A stretch of DNA of 64,000 bases from Tenacibaculum gallaicum (GTDB lineage Bacteria > Bacteroidota > Bacteroidia > Flavobacteriales > Flavobacteriaceae). Below are positions 8,923-16,890 of this stretch, piece by piece (position 1 is the first letter of the stretch; each line of letters opens with the position of its first letter). Where the stretch lies: positions 784,241 through 848,240 of the forward strand of contig NZ_QUNS01000001.1 in NCBI RefSeq assembly GCF_003387615.1, in the 5' to 3' direction. The position numbers and the translations under genes are program-made. The notes under the pieces are model-generated. The model made no database searches and was not told the DNA's origin. It saw only the letters and a program-made list of their open reading frames with translations.

Positions 8923-9374
8923 ATATAGTAATTTACATAGCAGTTACAGCAGTAACATTTATTGTTATGGAAGGAGTTACTTGGTGTACTCATAAATATG
9001 TAATGCATGGTTTTGGATGGTATTTACACGAAGATCATCATCAGCCAGGGTACCCACATGTTTTTGAAAAAAACGATGCTTTTTTCGTGGTCTTTGCAAT
9101 TCCTAGTATTCTATTGTTTTATTTCGGAATTCGACCAGAGTTAAACTTTTTGTTTTTTATAGGTTTAGGTATTTTGTTCTATGGTGCAGCCTATTTTTTA
9201 GTGCATGATGTGTTAATTCATAGAAGATTTAAGTGGTTTGATAAAACGAATAACCAATACTTAAAAGGATTGCGAAAAGCACATAAAATTCATCACAAAC
9301 ATTTGGGAAAACACGACGGAGAATGTTTCGGAATGTTGTTTGTACCCTTTAAATATTTTAATAAAAGACAGTGA
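8919..9374 (+). CDS. crtZ: Beta-carotene hydroxylase
   Basis: 151-aa di-iron membrane hydroxylase that adds 3/3'-hydroxyls to beta-carotene to make zeaxanthin. All four histidine boxes of the fatty-acid-hydroxylase superfamily are visible: HKYVMH, HEDHH, HDVLIH and HKIHH. Hydrophobic segments lie between the second and third boxes. ATGA overlap with the preceding gene and GTGA overlap with crtY. Confidence 0.95.
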   Translation: MNIVIYIAVTAVTFIVMEGVTWCTHKYVMHGFGWYLHEDHHQPGYPHVFEKNDAFFVVFAIPSILLFYFGIRPELNFLFFIGLGILFYGAAYFLVHDVLIHRRFKWFDKTNNQYLKGLRKAHKIHHKHLGKHDGECFGMLFVPFKYFNKRQ

Positions 9375-10072
9375 GTCAGTATTTATATCTAATATTAAAT
9401 CTAGGCAGTTTAAGTATCCCGCTATTGTATAGTGTTTTTGAAAAAAAACTACACTTTATACAATACTTCAAACAAGCAGCGCTTAGTATTTTGTTAGTTG
9501 CTTTGTTTTTTTTAATCTGGGACAGTTGGTTTACGCAAATGGGAGTATGGGGATTTAATCCAGACTATCATTTATCACTAAAACTACTGAATATGCCCAT
9601 AGAAGAATGGATGTTTTTTTTCTGTATACCCTATGCATGTTTGTTTACACATGAAGCGTTGAAGTTTTTATTTTCAAGGTTTAAAATGTCAAAATCAGCG
9701 ACAGTAATCATAAGCTTTTTCCTCATTGTTTTAGTGAGCTTATTGTTGATTTTTAACTTCGGAAAGTGGTATACCACAGTAAATTTTGTGCTGTTTTTAC
9801 TATTGTTAGGTTATGCGTTAAAGAACCACTTGAGTACATTGCAAGAATACTACCCTAGTTTCTTAGTAATATTAATTCCTTTTCTACTAGTCAATGGAAT
9901 TTTAACAGGAAGCTTTATAGAAGAACCGGTAGTTTGGTACAATAACGCAGAGAATTTAGATTTTAGAATTTTTACGATACCTATAGAAGATGCTTTTTAT
10001 GCATTTACAATGTTATTTTCAGTACAGTTAATTTTTAATTTCTTAAAAAACAGAAAACTTGAAAGAAAATAA
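9371..10072 (+). CDS. crtY: Lycopene cyclase, CrtYcd type
   Basis: 233-aa integral membrane protein with about six to seven hydrophobic helices. Two copies of the PxE(E/D) motif mark a fused version of the heterodimeric CrtYc/CrtYd cyclase: MPIEEWMFFF in the first half and IPIEDAFYAF near the end. It converts lycopene to beta-carotene. It starts with GTG in a GTGA overlap with the crtZ stop and overlaps tspO by 14 bases. Confidence 0.92.
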   Translation: MSQYLYLILNLGSLSIPLLYSVFEKKLHFIQYFKQAALSILLVALFFLIWDSWFTQMGVWGFNPDYHLSLKLLNMPIEEWMFFFCIPYACLFTHEALKFLFSRFKMSKSATVIISFFLIVLVSLLLIFNFGKWYTTVNFVLFLLLLGYALKNHLSTLQEYYPSFLVILIPFLLVNGILTGSFIEEPVVWYNNAENLDFRIFTIPIEDAFYAFTMLFSVQLIFNFLKNRKLERK

Positions 10073-10532
10073 ATACATACGTTTTTTAATATTCTTAATA
10101 GCTAACCTTTCAGCCTTAGGTATTGGTGTTTGGTTAATGAATGAAGGGCCAAGAACAGATTGGTACTTGTCTTTAAATAAAGCTCCATGGACACCAGCAG
10201 GCTGGGTTTTTGGAGTAGCTTGGACAATCATTATGGTATTGTTTTCTGTATACATGACAAAAGTGAGTTTTCAGCATGAATTTTTAAACAAAAAGGTACT
10301 CATTTTATATGTAGATCAGTGGATTTTAAACGTAAGCTGGAACTATATTTTCTTTAATCAACATTTAACAAAATTAGGCTTGGTTGTAATCGCTTTATTA
10401 TGGCTACTTATTGGTTATTTCACTTTTGAGTATGTAAAAAAAGTAAGGTGGTATACTCTATTTATACTTCCATATTTAATATGGATGACGATTGCAACTA
10501 GTCTCAACGCATATATTGTATTAAATAATTAA
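10059..10532 (+). CDS. tspO: TspO/MBR family protein
   Basis: 157-aa tryptophan-rich membrane protein with five predicted helices. The conserved stretch (SLNKAPWTPAGWVFGVAWTI) is at about 41-60. Bacterial TspO binds porphyrins and has been linked to light- and oxygen-dependent control of pigment genes. Its place in a light-responsive carotenoid cluster fits. The start is TTG, giving MKENKYIRF, inside the end of crtY. Confidence 0.93.
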   Translation: MKENKYIRFLIFLIANLSALGIGVWLMNEGPRTDWYLSLNKAPWTPAGWVFGVAWTIIMVLFSVYMTKVSFQHEFLNKKVLILYVDQWILNVSWNYIFFNQHLTKLGLVVIALLWLLIGYFTFEYVKKVRWYTLFILPYLIWMTIATSLNAYIVLNN

Positions 10533-10535
10533 ACT

Positions 10536-11189
10536 ATGGCCAAAAAAAAGAACATAACACAAGAAAAAATAATAGAATGGTATATGAATACGGTACTATT
10601 ATCAGGTCAACCGAATTCAATATTTTCTTTTGCGAAAGAAAATAACTTTGAAGAAGCGGAATTTTATAAACACTTTTCAAGCTTTGAAAGCTTAGAAAAA
10701 GCTGTTTTCGGAATTTTCGCTAAAGAAACCATTCATTTACTACACAAAACAGAAGCTTATAAAGACTATTTGCCAAAAGATAAACTATTGAGTTTCTATT
10801 TTACCTTTTTTGAATTATTAACAATAAATAGATCGTATGTATTGGCGCAGTTAAAAAGGATAAAAACAGATTTTTCGAAATTAAAAGTATTGCAAGAACT
10901 GCGTACAGAGTTTATTCATTTTGTAAATGAAATAAGCCTTGAAAAAATTGATTTTAAAAATGATAAAATCAACAAAATTCAAGATAAAACTATTGCAGAG
11001 GGGTATTGGATGCAGCTATTGCTTATTTTAAAGTTTTGGATAGAAGATGAGTCATCAAACTTTGAGAAAACAGATTTATTTATAGAAAAATCAGTAAAGG
11101 CAAGTTTTGATATTCAACAAATAGCACCTGTAAAAAGTGTGATTGATTTAGCGAAATTTTTGTGGAAGGAAAAATCACCAATGACATGA
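10536..11189 (+). CDS. TetR/AcrR-like transcriptional regulator
   Basis: 217 aa. The N-terminal region (about 8-55) has a TetR-type helix-turn-helix layout ending in AEFYKHFSSFESLEKAVF, matching the usual Y-HF-S---L motif. The remainder is helical without a recognisable ligand signature. The stop overlaps the ABC1 kinase start in ATGA, which implies coupling. It is a possible second regulator of the cluster. Confidence 0.75.
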   Translation: MAKKKNITQEKIIEWYMNTVLLSGQPNSIFSFAKENNFEEAEFYKHFSSFESLEKAVFGIFAKETIHLLHKTEAYKDYLPKDKLLSFYFTFFELLTINRSYVLAQLKRIKTDFSKLKVLQELRTEFIHFVNEISLEKIDFKNDKINKIQDKTIAEGYWMQLLLILKFWIEDESSNFEKTDLFIEKSVKASFDIQQIAPVKSVIDLAKFLWKEKSPMT

Positions 11190-12496
11190 AAACCTTAAAC
11201 AGAATACCTATGTCAAAAATAGAACGAGCTACCAAGTTGGTTTCAACAGGAGTGAAAGTTGGTGTAAATTATGCCAAGTACTACGGCAATAAAATCACTA
11301 AATCAGAAGAGGAAGCTAAAAAGCAACTTAATGAAGATAATGCTGCTGATATTTACGATGGATTAAAAGAACTAAAAGGGTCAGCATTAAAAGTAGCACA
11401 AATGCTAAGCATGGAAAAAAATATTTTGCCCAATGCTTACGTAGAAAAATTTTCATTATCACAATTTTCAGTTCCACCATTATCAGGACCTTTAGTAATC
11501 AAAACGTTTAAAAAATACTTCAGTAAAACACCAAACGAAGTTTTTGATACGTTTACAGCAGAATCAGTAAATGCAGCAAGTATAGGACAAGTTCATAAAG
11601 CCACTAAAGATGGAAAAGAACTAGCTGTAAAAATTCAATATCCAGGGGTTGCTGATAGTATTTCAACCGATTTAGCATTGGTGAAACCTATTGCGATGAA
11701 AATGTTTAACATTAAAGGAGAAGGTTCAGATGAATATTTTAAAGAAGTTGAAGAAAAGCTCTTGGAAGAAACTAATTACGAATTAGAACTTGTGCAGAGT
11801 AATGAAATTGCTCATGCCTGTAAACATATTCCAAACTTAAAATTTCCAAAATACTATCCAGATTTGTCATCAGATAGAATTTTAACGATGGATTGGATGG
11901 ATGGAGTTCACCTGTCAGAGTTTACTAAAAATGAGCAACCTGAAGATGTTGCAAATAAACTAGGGCAAGCTTTGTGGGACTTTTACATGTATCAAATGCA
12001 CAAGCTAAAAAAGGTACATGCAGATCCGCATCCAGGGAATTTTTTAGTGTCCAAATCAAATGAATTGATTGTTATCGATTTTGGATGTATGAAAGAAGTT
12101 CCTGAAAGTTTTTATGTGCCTTATTTCGAACTAGCAAAAAGAGAAAATATAGATAATCCAGCTTTTTTTGAAAGCAAATTGTATGAGCTAGAAATTTTAA
12201 GGAAAGACGATGCCCCAGAAGAAATTACATTTTTTAAAGGACTGTTTTACGAAATGTTATCACTTTTTACGCAGCCTTTTCAGCAAGAAGATTTTGATTT
12301 TTCTGATGCCGTTTTCTTTGGGAAAATAGCCGATTTAGGTCAGAAATATGCAAAAAGCACAGAGCTTAAAAAAATGAATGGAAATAGAGGTTCAAAACAC
12401 TTTATTTATATTAATAGAACCTTTTTTGGTTTATACAATTTAATGCACGATTTAAAGGCAAATAAAGTGAAAATCAATAATTTTAATACCTTATAA
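11186..12496 (+). CDS. ABC1/UbiB family atypical kinase
   Basis: About 436 aa. UbiB/AarF-family hallmarks are in order: the KxGQ-like helix (KGSALKVAQML), an Ala-rich loop (NAASIGQVHKA), the AVKIQYPG lysine strand, the HADPHPGNFLV catalytic loop and the VIDFG metal site. These proteins support quinone or isoprenoid lipid metabolism. The ATG at 11186 overlaps the TetR stop and is preferred to an in-frame ATG 24 bases upstream. Its target here may be a prenyl lipid of this cluster, which is inference. Confidence 0.88.
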   Translation: MKTLNRIPMSKIERATKLVSTGVKVGVNYAKYYGNKITKSEEEAKKQLNEDNAADIYDGLKELKGSALKVAQMLSMEKNILPNAYVEKFSLSQFSVPPLSGPLVIKTFKKYFSKTPNEVFDTFTAESVNAASIGQVHKATKDGKELAVKIQYPGVADSISTDLALVKPIAMKMFNIKGEGSDEYFKEVEEKLLEETNYELELVQSNEIAHACKHIPNLKFPKYYPDLSSDRILTMDWMDGVHLSEFTKNEQPEDVANKLGQALWDFYMYQMHKLKKVHADPHPGNFLVSKSNELIVIDFGCMKEVPESFYVPYFELAKRENIDNPAFFESKLYELEILRKDDAPEEITFFKGLFYEMLSLFTQPFQQEDFDFSDAVFFGKIADLGQKYAKSTELKKMNGNRGSKHFIYINRTFFGLYNLMHDLKANKVKINNFNTL

Positions 12497-13110
12497 TGCA
12501 CATTACACGTGAGCAAATAGATGAGTTTCCTCATATTTATAAAATAAATTTGATGAATAGTATTTCTGGTTATAAACCAGCAAACCTCATTGCTACAAAA
12601 TCTAAAGGCAATATTACCAATGTTGCAGTTTTTAGCTCGGTAGTGCATTATGGTTCAAGTCCAGCAATTTTAGGATTCGTATTGCGTCCTACAACAGTTG
12701 TAAGAAACACATATAACAATATAAAAGAAACAGGATATTATACCATCAACGCTATTAATGAGGCAATAATTGAAGAAGCGCATCATACCTCGGCTAAATA
12801 TCCGTCAGAAATTTCAGAATTTGATAAAACAACACTATCTGAAGAATTTAAAAATAACTTCCATGCTCCATTTGTAGCAGAGTCACCCTTACAAATAGGG
12901 ATGAAGTTTTTAGAAGAACATCATATAAAAGCTAACGGAACTATTTTAGTTCTGGGAGAAGTTACTGATTTGTATTTTAACGACAATATGCTTTCAGAAG
13001 ATGGTTTTTTAAACCTATCTAAAGAAAAAGTAGCTGCAATTAATGGATTAGATACCTATATGGTTGCAGAAAACTATACAAGATTATCATATCAAAGACC
13101 AAAGGAATGA
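12496..13110 (+). CDS. Flavin reductase-like FMN-binding protein
   Basis: 204 aa of the flavin-reductase-like split-barrel family. The early segment with FMN-contact residues (SGYKPANLIATKSKGNITNVAVFS, broken by family-typical Gly and Ser) and the VLRPTTVVRNTYNNI segment match the family. A TAATG junction with the preceding gene and an ATGA overlap with the next one indicate one operon. It could supply reduced flavin to oxygenases or to the photolyase; this is context only. Confidence 0.8.
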   Translation: MHITREQIDEFPHIYKINLMNSISGYKPANLIATKSKGNITNVAVFSSVVHYGSSPAILGFVLRPTTVVRNTYNNIKETGYYTINAINEAIIEEAHHTSAKYPSEISEFDKTTLSEEFKNNFHAPFVAESPLQIGMKFLEEHHIKANGTILVLGEVTDLYFNDNMLSEDGFLNLSKEKVAAINGLDTYMVAENYTRLSYQRPKE

Positions 13111-14528
13111 AAATCTTAGTTACAGGCACAACAGGTTATATAGGAAAACGATTAATTGTTAGGTTGCTGGAAAATAACCATCAATTAGTCTGTTGTGTTC
13201 GTGATTTAGATAGAATACCAGATGAGTTTGAAAACAGCCCGAACGTTACTTTTATAAAAGTTGATTTTTTAAATATAGAAAATACACGTTTTCCTAAAGA
13301 TATCGATGCAGCGTATTATTTAATACATTCGATGGCGACGACATCAGAAAATTTTGAAAACTTAGAATTAACCTGTGCACAGAATTTTAAAAAACTATTA
13401 GAATCCACTAATTGTAAGCAAGTAGTGTATTTAAGCGGAATAGTTAATGACAATTCGCTGTCCAAGCACCTAAAATCAAGATACGAAGTAGAAAAAGAGT
13501 TACAATCAAACAGTTATGCCTTAACGACCTTTAGAGCAGGAATTATTGTAGGAAGTGGAAGTGCTTCTTTTGAAATTATAAGAGATATTGTAGAAAAGCT
13601 TCCCGTAATGGTAACACCAAAATGGTTAAAAACAAAAACACAGCCTATAGCAGTTAGAGATGTATTAGCCTTTTTAGAGAATAGTTTACAAGTTAAAGAG
13701 GTCTACAATAAATCTTTTGATATCTGCGGTCCGGAAATATTAACCTATAAGGAAATGTTGTTACAGTTTGCTGAGATAAGAGGGTTTAAAAGGTACATTT
13801 ATACACTTCCAGTTTTAACACCAAAGCTGTCTTCCTATTGGTTATATTTTGTAACATCAACCTCTTTTAACCTGGCGCAAGCCCTAGTGGATAGTATGAA
13901 GGTTGAAGTAATAGCAAAACCAAGTGCTATTAATATGTTACTTAATGTAGCGCCAATAACCTATAAAGAAGCGGTAGCATTAGCTTTTCAAAAAATAGAA
14001 CAAAACGAAGTAATTTCTAGTTGGAAAGATGCTATGAGTAGTGGTGTTTTTCATGACCAACTAGCAAAACATATTCAAATACCTCAATACGGCTGTTTTA
14101 AAGATATTAGAGTTAGAGAAGTACAAAATGAAACAGAGACACTACATAAAATTTGGAGTATAGGAGGAGAAACAGGATGGTATAAATTCAATTTTCTTTG
14201 GAAGATAAGAGGGTATGTAGATAAACTTTTTGGAGGTGTAGGTTTAAGAAGAGGAAGAAGGCACCCAACAGAATTAGAATCAGGAGACCCACTCGATTTT
14301 TGGAGAGTATTGTTAGCAGATAAAAAGAGTAAGCGGTTGATTTTATTTGCTGAAATGAAACTACCTGGAGAAGCGTGGTTAGAGTTTAAAATAGTAAAAG
14401 ACAAATTATATCAAAGAGCCATTTTTAGACCTAAAGGAATTTGGGGAAGAATGTACTGGTATGCCGTTTTACCTTTTCATGCATTTGTATTTAAAGGAAT
14501 GATTAATCATTTAATAAAAGCGTATTAA
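13107..14528 (+). CDS. SDR/NAD(P)-binding protein with C-terminal DUF2867-like domain
   Basis: 473 aa. The N-terminal Rossmann domain carries TGTTGYIGKRL (residues 6-16), typical of atypical SDR epimerase-like proteins. From about residue 300 a DUF2867-like domain follows, with ETGWYKFNFLWKIRGYVDKL and the LRRGRRHPTELESGDPLDFW block. The substrate is unknown. It overlaps the flavin reductase by four bases. A 21-base gap precedes the glutathione peroxidase. Confidence 0.85.
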   Translation: MKILVTGTTGYIGKRLIVRLLENNHQLVCCVRDLDRIPDEFENSPNVTFIKVDFLNIENTRFPKDIDAAYYLIHSMATTSENFENLELTCAQNFKKLLESTNCKQVVYLSGIVNDNSLSKHLKSRYEVEKELQSNSYALTTFRAGIIVGSGSASFEIIRDIVEKLPVMVTPKWLKTKTQPIAVRDVLAFLENSLQVKEVYNKSFDICGPEILTYKEMLLQFAEIRGFKRYIYTLPVLTPKLSSYWLYFVTSTSFNLAQALVDSMKVEVIAKPSAINMLLNVAPITYKEAVALAFQKIEQNEVISSWKDAMSSGVFHDQLAKHIQIPQYGCFKDIRVREVQNETETLHKIWSIGGETGWYKFNFLWKIRGYVDKLFGGVGLRRGRRHPTELESGDPLDFWRVLLADKKSKRLILFAEMKLPGEAWLEFKIVKDKLYQRAIFRPKGIWGRMYWYAVLPFHAFVFKGMINHLIKAY

Positions 14529-14549
14529 TAAAAATAACAATTCAATAAG

Positions 14550-15092
14550 ATGAACACAGTAAAAATATTTTTAATCATGGCATTATTTAGTTTTTCAGGA
14601 AAAGCACAAACAGTAACCCCTAAAGAATCGTTATACGATATAAAAATAGAAGGAATCGATGGAGAAAATTTAGACCTTCATCAATTTAAAGGAAAGAAAA
14701 TACTATTTGTAAATGTAGCATCAAAATGTGGTTTTACAAGTCAATATGAAGGCTTACAAGAATTGTATTCAAAATATAAAGAAAAACTAGTAATTATAGG
14801 TTTACCATGTAATCAATTTGGAGGGCAAGAACCCGGAACAACAAAAGAGATTCAATCGTTTTGTAGTTTAACTTACGGAGTAGATTTTCCTATGACAGAA
14901 AAAATTGAGGTAAAAGGAGGAAATCAACACCCGTTATACCAATGGTTAACACAAAAAGATAAAAATGGAAAAATGAGTTCTTCAGTAAAATGGAATTTTC
15001 AAAAATATTTGGTAAACGAAGAAGGAAGGTTAATGGATGTTTTTTACTCAATAACAAAACCAATGAGTAAGAAAATTACCAAATTGTTATAA
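14550..15092 (+). CDS. Glutathione peroxidase family protein (Cys type), exported
   Basis: 180 aa with a signal peptide (about 1-20). The peroxidatic Cys lies in NVASKCGFTSQY, then LPCNQFGGQEPG and KWNFQKYLV, which supply the Cys-Gln-Trp-Asn catalytic set. Cys replaces selenocysteine, so it is probably thioredoxin-dependent. It removes lipid or hydrogen peroxides in the periplasm, which suits a light-stress cluster. Stop and next start share TAATG. Confidence 0.92.
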   Translation: MNTVKIFLIMALFSFSGKAQTVTPKESLYDIKIEGIDGENLDLHQFKGKKILFVNVASKCGFTSQYEGLQELYSKYKEKLVIIGLPCNQFGGQEPGTTKEIQSFCSLTYGVDFPMTEKIEVKGGNQHPLYQWLTQKDKNGKMSSSVKWNFQKYLVNEEGRLMDVFYSITKPMSKKITKLL

Positions 15093-15577
15093 TGATTCAT
15101 TTCAAAAAACATTCAGGAATTTATACTTTATCAACAGAGCAAACTTTAAACGTTCCGTTGCAGCAAGCGTGGGATTTTTTCAGTTTTCCAGGAAACTTAC
15201 AAAAGATAACACCACCGCATATGGGGTTTCAAATTACCTCTGGGGTTGATAAAAAAGCGTATGCAGGACAAATAATAACATATAAAATAGGGATTCTACC
15301 TAGGATTAAGTCTAGTTGGGTTACTGAAATTACACAAGTAAAAGAGCAGCATTTTTTTATAGATGAACAGCGATTTGGTCCTTATAGCATGTGGCATCAC
15401 GAACACTGGTTTGAAGAGTTGCCAAATGGAAAAACATTGATGAAAGATAAAATATCATACAAAATACCTTTTGGTTTTTTAGGACGCATAGCCCAGTCAA
15501 TCTTTATAAAAAGGCAGTTAAAAGGAATATTTAAACACCGTTATAGTACGTTAGAAAAATTATTTAATGGAAAATAA
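15092..15577 (+). CDS. SRPBCC family protein
   Basis: 161-aa START/Bet v1-like lipid- or ligand-binding protein. The family pattern is visible: VPLQQAWDFFSFPGNLQKITPP at the N-terminus and the GPYSMWHHEHWFEELPNGKT core. In many bacteria this family sits next to photolyase genes, as here; the photolyase start lies 11 bases inside this gene. The ligand is unknown. Confidence 0.85.
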   Translation: MIHFKKHSGIYTLSTEQTLNVPLQQAWDFFSFPGNLQKITPPHMGFQITSGVDKKAYAGQIITYKIGILPRIKSSWVTEITQVKEQHFFIDEQRFGPYSMWHHEHWFEELPNGKTLMKDKISYKIPFGFLGRIAQSIFIKRQLKGIFKHRYSTLEKLFNGK

Positions 15578-16853
15578 AGTATCGATTTTTTGGTTTCGTC
15601 GAGATTTACGTTTAGAAGATAACAAAGGATTGCATAAAGCGCTACAATCAGGAAATAAAGTAGTTCCGTTATTTATTTTTGATGAAGATATTTTAGAAAG
15701 TCTTCCTAAAAATGATGCTCGAGTAACGTTTATTTACGAAACCTTACAAAACCTAGATGAAGAGCTGAAAAAGTATCAATCTTCTCTGTTAGTTAAAAAA
15801 GGAAAACCGTTAGCAATTTGGAAAAAACTAACTGAAGAATATACAATTGAAGCAGTTTACACAAATAAAGATTACGAACCTTATGCAGTTAAAAGAGATA
15901 AAGAAGTAGCTGACTTTTTAGCGTCTAAAGAAATAGCGTTTAATACTTTTAAAGATCAAGTAATCTTTGAAGAAAAAGAAGTTTTAAAAAACGACGGAAC
16001 TCCATATACAGTTTTCACTCCCTATAAAAACAAGTGGTTGCAAAACTTCTCAGAAAAGAAAGATACGCAAGACTTTACGATAGACTTTGTTAACTTTTAT
16101 CAGTTTTCATCTGAATTTCCATCATTAGCTTCCATAGGTTTTGAAGAAAGTACAATTAAAGTAAAACCATATAACTTATCTAATTTAGATTTGTATGATG
16201 AGATGAGAGATTTTCCTGCTGAAGATAAAACTTCATACTTGTCACCATACCTGCGTTTCGGATTGGTAAGTGTTCGAAAAATGGTTCGGTTTGCGTTAAT
16301 AACAAACGAAACTTTTTTAAGCGAACTAATTTGGCGTGAGTTTTTTATGCAGGTTTTATATCACTTTCCAAAAGTAGTTACCCAGAATTTCAAGCAAAAG
16401 TATGATGCAGTTCCTTGGAGAAATAATGAAGAAGAATTTAAAAAATGGTGTGAAGGTAAAACAGGGTATCCGATGGTAGATGCTGGTATGCGAGAGCTAA
16501 ACGAAACAGGGTACATGCATAACCGAGTACGAATGATAACCGCAGGCTTTTTATGCAAACATTTACTCATTGATTGGCGTTGGGGAGAAGCGTATTTTGC
16601 AGAAAAACTGTTAGATTATGATTTGTCGGCAAACAATGGGAACTGGCAATGGGCAGCAGGTACAGGTTGCGATTCAGCTCCGTATTTTAGAGTGTTTAAC
16701 CCAGAATCTCAGTTAAAAAAGTTTGATAAGGAGTTACAATATGTTAAAAAATGGGTAAAAAACTTTGATGAGTTAACCTATCCGCAACCAATGGTAGAAC
16801 ACAAGTTTGCGAGAGAACGAGCGATAAGTACCTATAAAAAAGCATTACAATAA
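15567..16853 (+). CDS. Cryptochrome/deoxyribodipyrimidine photolyase family protein
   Basis: 428-aa blue-light flavoprotein that repairs UV dimers or senses light. The antenna domain begins VSIFWFRRDLRLEDNKGL. The FAD domain includes ELIWREFFMQVLYHFP, the GMRELNETGYMHNRVRM block and NNGNWQWAAGTGCDSAPYFR. These fit a class I CPD-photolyase-like enzyme. It is the last gene of the light cluster and ends at a strong bidirectional terminator. Repair versus photoreceptor function cannot be decided by eye. Confidence 0.92.
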   Translation: MENKVSIFWFRRDLRLEDNKGLHKALQSGNKVVPLFIFDEDILESLPKNDARVTFIYETLQNLDEELKKYQSSLLVKKGKPLAIWKKLTEEYTIEAVYTNKDYEPYAVKRDKEVADFLASKEIAFNTFKDQVIFEEKEVLKNDGTPYTVFTPYKNKWLQNFSEKKDTQDFTIDFVNFYQFSSEFPSLASIGFEESTIKVKPYNLSNLDLYDEMRDFPAEDKTSYLSPYLRFGLVSVRKMVRFALITNETFLSELIWREFFMQVLYHFPKVVTQNFKQKYDAVPWRNNEEEFKKWCEGKTGYPMVDAGMRELNETGYMHNRVRMITAGFLCKHLLIDWRWGEAYFAEKLLDYDLSANNGNWQWAAGTGCDSAPYFRVFNPESQLKKFDKELQYVKKWVKNFDELTYPQPMVEHKFARERAISTYKKALQ

Positions 16854-16882
16854 AAAAGGTTCAGAATTTTCTGAACCTTTTT
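16852..16882. terminator. Bidirectional terminator between the photolyase gene and alaS
   Basis: Perfect stem GGTTCAGAA (16858-16866) / TTCTGAACC (16869-16877) with an A-run on the left and a T-run on the right. It can serve both convergent genes. Confidence 0.9.
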
Positions 16883-16890
16883 AGTATATA

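Noticed and set aside
16361..16570. Antisense frames inside the photolyase and other genes
   Set aside because: They lie wholly within well-supported genes on the opposite strand and have no family features.
4031..16853. Proteorhodopsin or retinal pathway in the carotenoid cluster
   Set aside because: No rhodopsin or beta-carotene dioxygenase (blh) gene is present. The pathway visible ends at zeaxanthin.
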